Part shown: in pieces, positions 22,528 through 33,289 of the stretch
How positions within the stretch are numbered: position 1 is the stretch's first letter
Layout: each line of letters begins with the position of its first letter
Source: Trichuris trichiura
Taxonomy: Eukaryota; Nematoda; Enoplea; Trichinellida; Trichuridae
DNA length: 64,000 nt
Direction: 5' to 3'
Assembly (NCBI GenBank): GCA_037903355.1
Contig: JBAJFE010000042.1
Coordinates: forward strand, 2,182,001-2,246,000
Position numbers and translations under genes: made by a program
Notes under the pieces: model-generated
What the model saw: the letters and a program-made list of their open reading frames with translations, nothing else
Databases searched by the model: none
What the model was told of the DNA's origin: nothing

Positions 22528-24642
22528 AAAAATCACGTCATTGCTAAACAGGTTTATCGTTTACTCGAATACACGATCGAAACTCTAGCTCATATTCTTT
22601 TTTACTCGATAGTTCGGTTTCATAGTAGATCCTCAGATTCACGGGTTTGGCCTGTTCTACTCGTGAATCTGAGGATCTACTATGAAACAATTCAAGCCTG
22701 TTAAAAGGCATCCTATAGTTCGGTTTATGAAATGTACTCCTGACCATTATTTCATTATGCCGATATGACCACGTAACTGACGTTGACGCGTACGGATTCT
22801 GTACGTTTTTAACTCATTATACTATCAACATTAAAGCAGCTCTTCCGTTTGAGCAAACCAATTTGCTTGTACATTTTGAAGCCGTCTACATTTTGTTTAA
22901 AATTAATAATGGAATGCACTGGCTATATCTCTGTTTTTTAAGGCTTTTCTATGGCAGAGAAATTCTTTACCGTATTTCAAGCAGATACGCTTTAAGAACA
23001 CTTGTGCTCCCGCTTTCAGCGATAAATATATGAACTAAAAATTACCTCTTCAAAAACATTCATAGGCTTGCCTTCGTAATGCAAAAATAAAAGCTATGCT
23101 TGCTTTTTGAGCGACTTCCGTAATCTCATGTTTGTTCAGTTGGCTTACAGGAATTAAATTAATTTGAGTACTCCTTTAGCTCAACATTATCAACATTAGA
23201 GAGAAACTACTCCTTTAGCTATAGAAAATATAAATACTAAGCTGAAAACTCTGCTTTTCTCTATACCGCTTTAATAGCTTTTTTTACGGACTGACTTTCG
23301 AATTGAGGTTTAAACCTTTATAACAGAGCAGGATTTTTTAAATGCCTAACTTGCTTTCGCTTTGAAATTATTCGGAAATTCGAAGTTACATAACCGAAGC
23401 TCAACATGCCAAGCGAACAGCTGTTCAGCCAAGAATGCATTACCACACCCGAACTTTGGACCTTTAGATACAGCAATATTTTATGTTTTAATCTCATTTT
23501 CAGTAATGCGTATAAATCTTCTTTAACAGGTGCCAGCACGTTTCATTCCCTGAAAAAATTGATTTGACACTTTATTTATTATTTTGCGGTGTTTTGGACT
23601 ATTGTAACCTTTGTTCCGTGAGGTCAACCGCAAATACTCAGCAGTTGTTCAAGTTAGGCGGGGACCACCCTTCGAAGCAAGGAAACATTTCAATCTTGAA
23701 AAAAATCGTATTTCAAATTTAGCAGGGCGGCTACGCTTTTCGTAAGGAAAATGATAAAAAAATGCAAATCAGGTTTTTCCAATATACGCTGGCATAGCAA
23801 TCTGAACAGCCTTCCTACATACGGCAAATCCGTTATTCTTGTTACTTCAGTCGAGTAATGACGGCCCCATTGTTAGGGATAACTCAGGTTTCATACAGTA
23901 ATCTACGATGGGTAAACTATTGACAGTTGGTGGAATTGGCCAGAGCCTTTGGGTGTGAATTTGAATTCAAGAAAACTTTTGCTGGATTCCCCAACAGTTC
24001 CTGTTAAGCAAGCGTAGGTATACGCTAAAATATTTCGCAAGTACCAGGACTAATAAACCGGTACAGCTTCACTGCAGGTTCGCTCCATTTTTCTCGACCC
24101 GTAAATTATCTTTCGCAACATGGATGACTCTCATGACACAGCTCTTCTTGACATGTAAGCTCTGCTTACTTGTAATTTCTAGCTTTTCGATCCAGAAACA
24201 GAAATAACCTCACCTACCTTACCTACACATATCTGCGTTCTTTAATTATTTTATCTCGTTAAATTTTTTCTGCGCTTGTTAGCCAAACTGTACTGATTTA
24301 CAGGTTGTTGTCAATGTAACATGATCTAGGCAACATTATGTATCTCGAAAATTCCCTAATAGAAGACCCTGCTTACCTCAGTGACGCAAGATTACTGAAA
24401 CCATCTTTGCTGGCAAAAGAAACGGTGGCGAATATGGCATCTGTGAGAAAATATGAGACGTAAAACAACGTACAACCTAAGTTTTTAATCAACTTGCAAG
24501 AGATGGAACAATTCCATTGCTCTTAGCCAGGCTTACTATGCCGAGAAAAGCTTCCGATTTCCCGAAAGAGATTCAGCAAAAACATTTACTTTGAATGTCA
24601 AGCCGACCAGGAACAGATGCGCAAGCAACCCGTTCTGAGGTA
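22528..24642. other. Intergenic spacer between converging DNAJC9-like and eIF2 gamma genes
   Basis: The spacer carries the perfect hairpin at 22617-22688 (separate entry). Beyond that it is AT-rich with no supported gene. Confidence 0.6.
22617..22688. repeat. Perfect 27-bp inverted repeat with 18-nt loop
   Basis: The left arm (22617-22643, starting GTTTCATAGTAGATCC) is the exact reverse complement of the right arm (22662-22688, ending GGATCTACTATGAAAC). It starts 90 bp after the DNAJC9 stop codon, so it could lie in the 3' UTR. The words ATAGTTCGGTTT just before it recur at 22716-22727. Confidence 0.95.
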
Positions 24643-27594
24643 CTAGTCCAAGTCAACCGGCTTGATTGTTACACCACGTCTGATTTTTCCCCAACCAATC
24701 AATCGCCAGTGCTTGTCAATTCTCCTAGATAAGGCAATCTTCTCGCCTTCGCCGGTGCATACGGGATTCGTCAAAGAAATTTTGGCCAAATCGCTTTTGA
24801 CGCCCATCACCCGGCCTCCGGTAGATAATGAACCAATATTAACCATAAGAATTTCGTTCTTTGCTAACTTCTGCACCTTTGCTGCTTTCCGGTCGCCTTC
24901 CGTACGCACGCCCAGTAGGCGACGTAGTAAGAAGTAACTTATTTCAATTTCGGTAAAAATTTCAGGCAGCGTACCAACGGCACCAAGCACTTGACCGACC
25001 AGTCGATCAGCTCGGCACAAGGTCGGATCAATTTTTGTACCTACACCAATCAAGCCACCAGGCACAGCATACTGCAGTTCATTTCCTTCGGCAAACAGCG
25101 ATACTATACGTGAGAAGATTGGACGGCAAGTCAGCTTGCCGTCGCTGCTCTTTGAAATGATTCCGGGTCGAACTTCGATCTCTTGGCCAACACGGAGAAC
25201 GCCTGCACGTAGAAAATGGTTAGCAAGGGACGTTACCCATCAAAGCTTATCATTTCTGCCGCACTTATTGTGTAAACATATAGTTCGTTAAGACGTCAGC
25301 GAAAGTCTGTTATATTCACAAATTTACCTAGCGAAATTTAAAACACTACGCCCCGTCATTATTTACGAAGTACGAAAAAGCTCATGAACAAAGGAGAAAG
25401 GATATTTGAAATTTTTGGGACGCAACCGTTAAATCATAAAAGAGTTAAATCCATCCAAGAAACAACAACCTGCCGCATACTGGAAGCATTTTGTTACGGC
25501 AGATGGATGGCCGACAAAATCACCAAAGAATGCATACTATCCTGAACACACAGTAGGCAAGGTTGCGCGAACACCATCACAGAACTAAAGGCAATGTAAG
25601 GACTGCAATAGGAGCATTTAAACTTCAAGGAAACGAAAAGGAGAATGTACAACTAGGGCGAAGAAAAACTTAAGATAGAAATGGGTAATAAAAGATTGTC
25701 CTATAAGGATTTTTAACGTCTGAATTGTTTCAAAATACGCAGATGACATCATGTGGTGCTTCAATACAACACGGCAGCTCGCCAAACCAGAAAAAGACAA
25801 ATAGACTTTTCTCAATGAAAGGGACAACTTTGACACGAAAGTTTATCCAATTGAGCACGTTATCTTTTCTCCAAAGAACTGACACTCAAGCTATTAAAAG
25901 CATTTTTGTAAAACTTGCCTTCAGGCTCGTCTGAAAAACGTGGATGAAACATAAATAAATTTCATTTCTGACATACCGTACCACACATCTTAAATACACT
26001 AAAATCCACAGAAACAAAGAATCAGTAAAATCAGATCTGGAGAGCGTTTCGAATAATGGAATACCTTTCTGCGTGTATTAAGAATTAATAAAAAAAAAAG
26101 TTAGACTGCCCGAATGCATATTTACTGATTGTGGTCAACGTCGTGACAGGCATTTCCAGCTTCTCAAAGAGGGTAACAAACGATGCGCCAAAAGTTTAAA
26201 ACTGACAAAACATCTAAAAGCTGCTTTATTTTAGCTGATACTTTTCTTTGTGTTCAACAGATAGGCACTTGTTATTTTACTGCAGGCAAGACTTGTCGAA
26301 CGCATAGAAAAAACTTGCTCAAGCTGCTTGCCACCTGAATATCACTGGCAGATGAGCAACAGCACCTATTCAAGCATTTTCAAGTAATTATTCATTTTAT
26401 GCAGATTTCTGTAATAAACCTGCACATCTCTAATTGACTCAGGAAATGCTTATGAGCGTACGGAAAGGCAACCTGCTATTCTAGACTCAGTATCTTGAGA
26501 AAGCAAATATGGAAACGCAGTCAAATCAAAAGACTTAAAGAAAATGAGCTATAAAAACGTACCGCAGAGAATGCTGCCACCAGCGACGCCGCCTTTGAGT
26601 TCGCTCACTTCTGAGCCCGGCTTGTTTACGTCGAATGAGCGAATCACAATAAGACGGGCATCAGACGAGAAATCCCTAAGGGGGACAGGTATTCTTTTAC
26701 ATAAATGTTCACAAAGCACCTAAAATACGAAAATATACAACATCGTATCGCTTCACAAAGTTTTCATGCATTAATACGCTATATTACACGTTAATTGCAG
26801 GATTGAGTCTTCGTAAAATTTACGGTAATCTTTAACATGAACAAAAGCGTTACCTCAATATTGTATTTGAGCTGAGCGGATATTGGTATCACGGGAGCTC
26901 CTTCGGCGATGGTGCCTTGAACGAACCGCTGTATCTGATCGTATTGCTCCCTCGCCTGGCTTTCCTTGACAATATCAATCTTGTTTTGCAAAATGATGAT
27001 ATTATTAAGGCGCATAATTTCAATAGCCGCAAGATGCTCGCTCGTCTGCGGTTGCGGACAAGATTCGTTGCCAGCTATAAGCAGCAAAGCTGCATCCATA
27101 ACCGCTGCGCCGTTGAGCATAGTAGCCATCAGAATGTCGTGACCAGGGCAGTCAACAAATGAAACGTGCCTCACAAGTCTAAACTTGCCGGTACATCCGC
27201 TGCGGTCACAAGGAAACGCATCCGGATGAGCACTACCAGCCGACCTGTAGCAGCTCGGAGGTGGGCACTCATCGTTGTCACATTTGTAAATTTTGGCATT
27301 CGCATAACCAAGTTTAATTGTTATATTCCGTTCTAGCTCATTCTTGAAGCGGACAGTCTGAACACCGCTTAACGCTTTCACAACTGTTGACTTTCCATGA
27401 GCGACATGGCCAATGGTGCCAATGTTAATAGTCGCTTGCCGACTTATAACCTCTGGCGTTAACGGTGAAAGGTCCTCTATCTTTAGCTTTGAGAGATCCT
27501 GGACGGCCAAATAGCTGTTCGTGACGAGTTCTTCATCTTCTACTTCGTCAGCGTCTTCCTGCACACCATTGAGTTCCGTGACAGCGGAATTCAT
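24643..27594 (-). CDS. EIF2S3: Translation initiation factor eIF2 subunit gamma, three exons
   Basis: The GTP-binding core of the eIF2 complex delivers Met-tRNAi to the 40S ribosome. CDS exons are 27594-26854, 26719-26563 and 25202-24643, giving 485 aa (human about 472). Visible in order: GHVAHGKST (G1), a Cys-rich knuckle ([21 protein letters not shown]) as in yeast, DCPGH (G3) and NKID (G4). QLKYNIE leads to the second exon with [10 protein letters not shown] and GGVAGGSIL. The third holds [43 protein letters not shown] and [18 protein letters not shown]. Every motif needed for GTP binding is intact. The open frame extends 11 codons upstream of ATG 27594 without another ATG, so that ATG is taken as the start. 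It diverges from the membrane-protein gene at 28459. Confidence 0.97.
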
Positions 27595-28458
27595 TTCACG
27601 CTCAAACGTGACTTGTCTTTTCGTCAATCCGCACTTACAGTAAATATTAAAACATTAGCAGGTATCATTACGCACTAGAGCAGTAGTTATTTAACACACA
27701 AGCTATTCACTTGAAACTATGTCGCGAAGCTGCGGATCTATCATAACATCGCGCATATTCACGTGACGCTTCTTATTTAAAGCGAAAGCATTGGAAGCAA
27801 AATTTTTGTACAGAGACATCTGAACGCGTTAACGAATAAAATTTTAACATTTCCCTGCATAAAACCTTTCCTTTGCCAGAAAACGCATAATAACATCGGG
27901 TAATCACAACTGATAATTCCCTCTTGCTCTTCACACCTTTATTTCATTTTTCTACCGTACTACCAGTTGTTAATGTTTATACTCCCAGCTGTATGCTCTC
28001 GTTATACCCACATAACTCGTCGTTATTCGCAACTGCTACAAAACGTTTAACACGATTAGCCTAACTATAAAAAAATTCCCATTTATGAGGTCTTTTACAA
28101 TGAAAAGTGAAGCGATTAAAGGATAAGCTCATTCCTTGTCTGCATGCTTCATCCAGTCCAAAATTTGATCGATGCACATGGAGCAAGTAATGCAAAGGTG
28201 TGCGCTGCGTTTCCGCAAAGTTTACTAATGCCGTCAATGCGCAGAGCAAAATGTGATAAGCGGCAAAGCGAAACCAGTTAGTAGTTCGTTAACCACTGAA
28301 GTTGGGTAGTGACCGCCGTGAAAGGTAGTTTACTACTTTCCTTGCCAGTGCGGCAAGAAACGATTTGCAAAACGTCAGTGCCTGTCAGAATGTACGCTGC
28401 ACAACTTTTCTCGTAGTCATTATTATTTTACCTTAATGTTCGAAAGGTTACCCTGCTA
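27595..28458. promoter_or_regulatory. Shared upstream region of two divergent genes
   Basis: About 860 bp separate the start of eIF2 gamma (-) from the start of the membrane protein (+). Both promoters must lie here, or 5' UTR introns must use it. No clear TATA box or known element stands out. Confidence 0.4.
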
Positions 28459-29724
28459 ATGAACAGCAGGAAGTGCTCTGCTGCAGGAGCGGTGCTACTG
28501 AACATCCAGAAGGTAAGACAGACTAAGAGTACATGCTAATTTCTATAACAGAAAGTCACAGCTCTGTTGTCCTTCTTTCCGAGAATAAAAAACGTCAAGT
28601 TCACGAGATGCGGAACGGGTATCACAGAAGAGCTGCGCAAGGCAGTCCAAAAGAAGCAAAGTGGCATTCCGCATATGCAGCTAATTATGTAATGGCTAAT
28701 ATTGTTTGCACTGCCATGGTGAAGATATGCGTTCAGCGGTTGCATTTTAACTTCCCAAGTTTCATTTGCTTCTCATCCGCTTTTCTCCTACTTGGAATCT
28801 GTCTTCTTTACAGGTATTAATATCTGAATGATAAACTAAACTAGCTCATGCTATTAGTGATGCACTTTCAGAAAGCTATTAGGCAAATCGACTTTATGGG
28901 TTCCGTTAAAAAATCTTAATGGTTCGTTGTTGCCCATCCTGATCATTTACGCCATGCTGTCTATGCAGATAATTGTAACGCAGGATGATACTCGATTTGC
29001 TCAAACGTTTCGTCTTACAACATGCCTTAATCCTGCTTTGCTACTTCTGCATAAAAGAATTACGTCCGCATATAGACCAAAAAACCATGAAACTGTGACA
29101 GCGTTGACTATCGTTTTTGCAGCCGTTTTGGCAAGTGAGTAATTGAATTTCAGCTTCTCTGTTGGATCGTTCACCGATTTAGATATTCACATACTTACGT
29201 CCTTGGAGCATCTTCACTATGTCGCTGGCGTTGTCTGGCTGATTTTTCATCACATACTGTATGCGTGGTTTGACCATTTCAAACAGGATAAACATTTGAG
29301 CGCGGCACATGAACTGATCAGTGTATTCACAATTCTATGTGCTTTTTCCCTACTTCCGTTTATAATTGATAGTCGTTTAGTTGAAGTCATCCAATATTTT
29401 GAAATGAATAAGCACCATGTGTTCCCTTATATTGTATTTCCTGCTCTTTTCTTTAGTATCTCATGGTATTTGGGTTCGTTAATTCACTGCCTAGTTGTAG
29501 TCCCCGTTTTCACCCTATCCCTTGCTACAGCTTCGGTCCCAGGTATACAACTATGGTTCAGTTTTGTTGTACCGATGCAATACGTGCTGTTGGACGCATG
29601 GCCAAGGAAAGTAACCGTGCTAGCTCAGTTCATTTTACTTTTATCGATTGTATTCTACTTCGAACGTTGTTCACGTGATAAGATGGGTAAATGTAGGAAG
29701 CGCTCAGTAGTCATGAATCATTAA
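28459..29724 (+). CDS. Multi-pass membrane protein of unknown function, five exons
   Basis: Phase-consistent exons 28459-28512, 28552-28688, 28760-28813, 28872-29134 and 29183-29724 give 349 aa. The last two are convincing: hydrophobic segments such as LLPILIIYAMLSMQIIV, TALTIVFAAVLA, YVAGVVWLIFHHILYAW, HELISVFTILCAFSLLPFI, YIVFPALFFSISWYLGSL and VTVLAQFILLLSIVFYFE, with a basic cytosolic-looking tail. The introns are very short (39-71 bp, and 48 bp before the last exon). The first two exons are less certain. I do not recognise the family. A weak likeness to the N-terminal membrane half of SLC30A5-type zinc transporters exists, but there is no cation-efflux domain. Probably an endomembrane or plasma-membrane protein. 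Confidence 0.6.
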
Positions 29725-32100
29725 ACCACTTGCATTTGATCTAAGAAAAACATGATCCCATTTAGGAAAACTGAGCTTTAACCACAGTATTGCTAACGTA
29801 CGCAGTTGTAAAGCTTTTATTCGACATCATTTTTTAAAATCTGATCCATAAATGTTCACGCAGTCCAACTCGTAGTTAACTGAACCTGTGTTAACCGGCC
29901 TAGGTGGGAACTAATTCCATCGCTTCAAACAAAAACGCTTCAAATCTGATCAGTTAAACTTGCAGACCTAATCATGTCCTTTGCGTCAGTAAGTGTTTCC
30001 ACAAGCGTCTTTCTCTACATGCCGCAGCATGCACTTTTTCATTTTGCAATCTAGTTCAAGGTAACGATTAATGTACTCACTAGTAGTAACCATGCCAATT
30101 TCGCAGACGCACCTAGCCTTAAGCAGCGATTGTAGTGAATGGTGAAGAATATCTTTTCGTGGTATTGAACTTTGGCTTAATGCCAACTTGTTGGCATTAA
30201 TATCCTACCTGACGTCGCTTGGAATGTTGGTCAGTTGTTCCGCTGTACCGCTAAATGCCAGTGTGGAGTTGTAAACATTGAGTTGACTTTTCACGCGCAC
30301 AAGTTACATCCATAACTCACAGCCGCTGAAGACGGGTCTCGGTCGACCAGAAAGCTCCGGAGAGAAAAAAATCTTTTTATTTTACACCTCAACGGGACAG
30401 AATCCGTAATAAAGATATTCAACTTTTCGTTATATGTCAGCCGCCGTCAAACCATATTTTGTAAAACCAACAAACCAATCTAAAATCCAGCACTGTTATA
30501 TTTCATTTCCAGCCCATTTTTGTTCTATTTATATGCATCCATAATTTCGTGCGCGGAGTTCACATTGACAGCCGTGTTGAACTGTGAGAATTGTCATTAA
30601 AATCCATTTCTTTGTTCCGTTGAAGTCCGTCCAAACTACAGTGCACGTTAATTTCATGGAAATCAATTTTTGTTCTATTGAAATGCATCTTTGTTCTTCT
30701 CAGGTTTAGTTTCGTTCCATTGGAGTTTAGCCGAAATTTCTCATTGAAGTTCTGTTGAAAGCCGTGTTTAACCGTAAGAGTTGTTTCGAGGTCTGCTTTT
30801 TGTTCCATGGAACTCCATTTTAAACCACTGGTGCGTCTTCATTGCGATTGGATTCTTCAAAGTACTTCGATGACAAGCCCACTTCATTTCGTTGTCGACT
30901 TTACCCCATTTGAAATAGAGCAATATCTGTGATGCTAATTAGGTGCAATCAAATTTTACTGACCTCTACCATTTGGTCACGGTTGTAGATGTGATTGTGA
31001 CGAATGTATAGAGATTCCTTGATTCTTCTGCATTTGCATAGATACCACTTCCGTGAAAAAATTTTTGTTTGAAGTAGATTTCGAAGTTAGCTGCTTGTTC
31101 CGTCATGAGCGATGTTTTCAAGGCCCTGTCCATAGCAACGAACGGCCTATGCCTATCCGAATATCATATATAAATATCATTGCATATTATACTGCTTCCA
31201 GCCAAGCTGAGATATTTACCCGCCTGCCGTACGTTCACAGAGTGCTTCAAGCTTGGGCAAAATACTATTCGCTAAAACTATCATTTGTGAAGACCCAGAA
31301 TAAGGGTGCTATTATATAGCAATCGTAATTTTAAAGTAAGCGCAGGTACAATCGTAACTAAGTTGTGTTTTGGGAAAAACACTTGCATTATGTTCCAAAA
31401 CGTTCCGCTTAATTTTATTAAAGTTTTACAGTGGTCTCCCAGACACTTTCTGCAAGAGCAGAATTTAACAGGGCTGCGATATCAGCACAAAGACTAGCGC
31501 GCTTAGGCGATGGCGGACGTTTTCTACCTGAGATGCTGCTCTGGGGGCATTGAAATAAATTTTGCAAAGAGCACTCTACATTAATTTTGCCCTTGCGTGT
31601 CAGCATTATTCTTACCTGCAAGGAAATAAGCTTGGACATGAAGCACGTATGAATGAAACGTTAGGTTAATGGCACTAATTTCAAAACCTTAGAAGCTAAA
31701 GTAAATCTGTATTCTCTGACGAAGTTGTCACCATGCTTTTGTTTTATTTTGTCAATGTTAATAGAGTCAGTACACATTGTAAAGAGTGAAGCCGACTAAC
31801 CGTAATTGTTGCTTGTTTTAGGGAGATACTAAAGAAATAGCAGATTTAAGTCTAACTATTAGTTATATACGCGACCTATATGATGGTTGACAAGTTTACA
31901 CCTCGTGCTAACAATTCGCTGTTTACACTTTTCGTTCTCTGACGTCAGGACAAGTGTGTTCCGCAATCTTGGAGTACGTTAATTATAATTCCGAACAAAA
32001 CATTTCGCCTTTAATGGGCTAAAATTGTAAGAAATTCCAGAACACGAAACATTTTGGGTCTGTTCCGACAGTCTACGTTTTCCACGTCGGCAGTGCGCGG
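29725..32100. other. Region without a supported gene
   Basis: Short open frames only. A degenerate 21-bp tandem repeat lies at about 30515-30820 (separate entry). A Cys-containing minus-strand open end at 29986-30117 is discussed among the rejected items. Confidence 0.5.
30515..30820. repeat. Degenerate ~21-bp repeats of the type TTTGTTCYATTGAAA
   Basis: Variants of TTTGTTC(C/T)(A/G)TTGAA recur at about 30519, 30610, 30669, 30690, 30711, 30745 and 30798. Three successive copies are exactly 21 bp apart. Read on the minus strand the block is open and gives a loose 7-residue periodicity (LNLRRTK, MHFNRTK, IDFHEIN). It is probably a decayed minisatellite and not a gene. Confidence 0.6.
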
Positions 32101-33105
32101 TCAGATACTTGCCATTTAGTCCCTTATCAAGCAAAAGAGTGTTAGACGTTGATTCAAGCTTGAAAGGAACTACAAATCTCAAGGCTAGCTCTGGCTGGGC
32201 TGAAAATTTCAAAAGGCGACACGGTATTCCAGAAGTTGGAATTTTTAATTTCAGCAGATGTAACTCCTGGAACTACATTCAAAGAAGAACTGAGACGATA
32301 TTTGAGCGAAAAAAAATGAAGAGGATTTCATTTATAATACAGGTAAAAGTAAGATGAACTGGAAATTTTTTCTAAAAAATTATTGGTTAGTTGTGGAGGA
32401 GGAATGTATCCCAGGATACAAAGTGAGCAGGGAACTGGTGACTCGAAGGGTCATGCAACTTGATTCGAGCTGATGAACTTGCAAGTAAGAAATTCCTCCA
32501 GCCTAATGCTCCATCCATAATACATCTGATGGATCGACATGTAATTGAAAATCTGAAACGCCTATGTCGAAAACAACTGTTCAGTCATTTTGTATTGTCA
32601 GAAAATAATAATATCGAGTCTGAAATGTGCTTTTATAGAAAAATGATCTTGGCAGAATGTTACTACTTAATAACAGAGCCGAGATTTTATGAAACAGTCG
32701 GCATAGGGAAGCACGTGGAACAGGCTTATTAAGCAAAAGATGAATCAAAGTTTTGACAGCCCTAGCACTCACCATGAAACAACAAAGGTTCTTCAGCATT
32801 GGCAGCGCTTTCAATATCAAGTGAATGCCGCAATTATGTTATCGAGATCCAATTAGTTTACGATGATAAAGATTTGGGATTTTAAACGCTGAACCAAGAT
32901 GAAATTGTTCAACACTTGTAAGCACTGTGGTAGGAAAAAGGAGATGATGAAATTAAGGGATGTACGCAATAGAAAAAAGGCAGAATGGTTGATATGCATT
33001 TATCCTTATGTTAAACGATGCCAACGTGCATGGACAAAGGTCAGCAATAATGTTTTGCCCAAAGAGATACTTTTCATGCGCTTGAAATTTGCACAGGCAA
33101 ACTAA
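32100..33105 (+). pseudogene. pogo/Jerky-type transposase relict
   Basis: The plus strand shows LKASSGWAENFKRRHGI, the CENP-B-type DNA-binding helix, at about 32181-32231. PSIIHLMDRHVIENLKRLCR (about 32510-32569), the tail of a DDE core (usually PMDQGVI-NLK), follows. A later CQRAWTKVSNNVL (about 33020) resembles the C-terminal part. The central catalytic part is missing or scrambled and several stops intervene. It is an old dead copy, distinct from the Tigger copies at 13-20 kb. Confidence 0.72.
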
Positions 33106-33289
33106 AATAATCAGAAACGCTACATAAGCCATGATACATAAACTGTCACATCTTTGACCCTCCTAATAATCCATTGTACCTTACATTTAACCGCATGATT
33201 TTTCAATGATAGCTTGAATTATTTCAACCTTGCAAACGAGAGATGTTTACTCTACTCCTATGGTATATCATATTTATGCAAACGGCTGC

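Noticed and set aside
29986..30117. Cys-containing minus-strand open end (ARCVCEIG, LDCKMKKCMLRHVEKDACG) after an AAG acceptor-like site
   Set aside because: It looks like the tail of a small Cys-rich protein, but no upstream exon could be joined and it shares no cysteine spacing with the two six-Cys genes.
31418..31639. Minus-strand open frame starting MSKLISLQ with a good GTAAGA right after
   Set aside because: It could be a small start exon or an acceptor context, but no consistent partner exon was found within the region.
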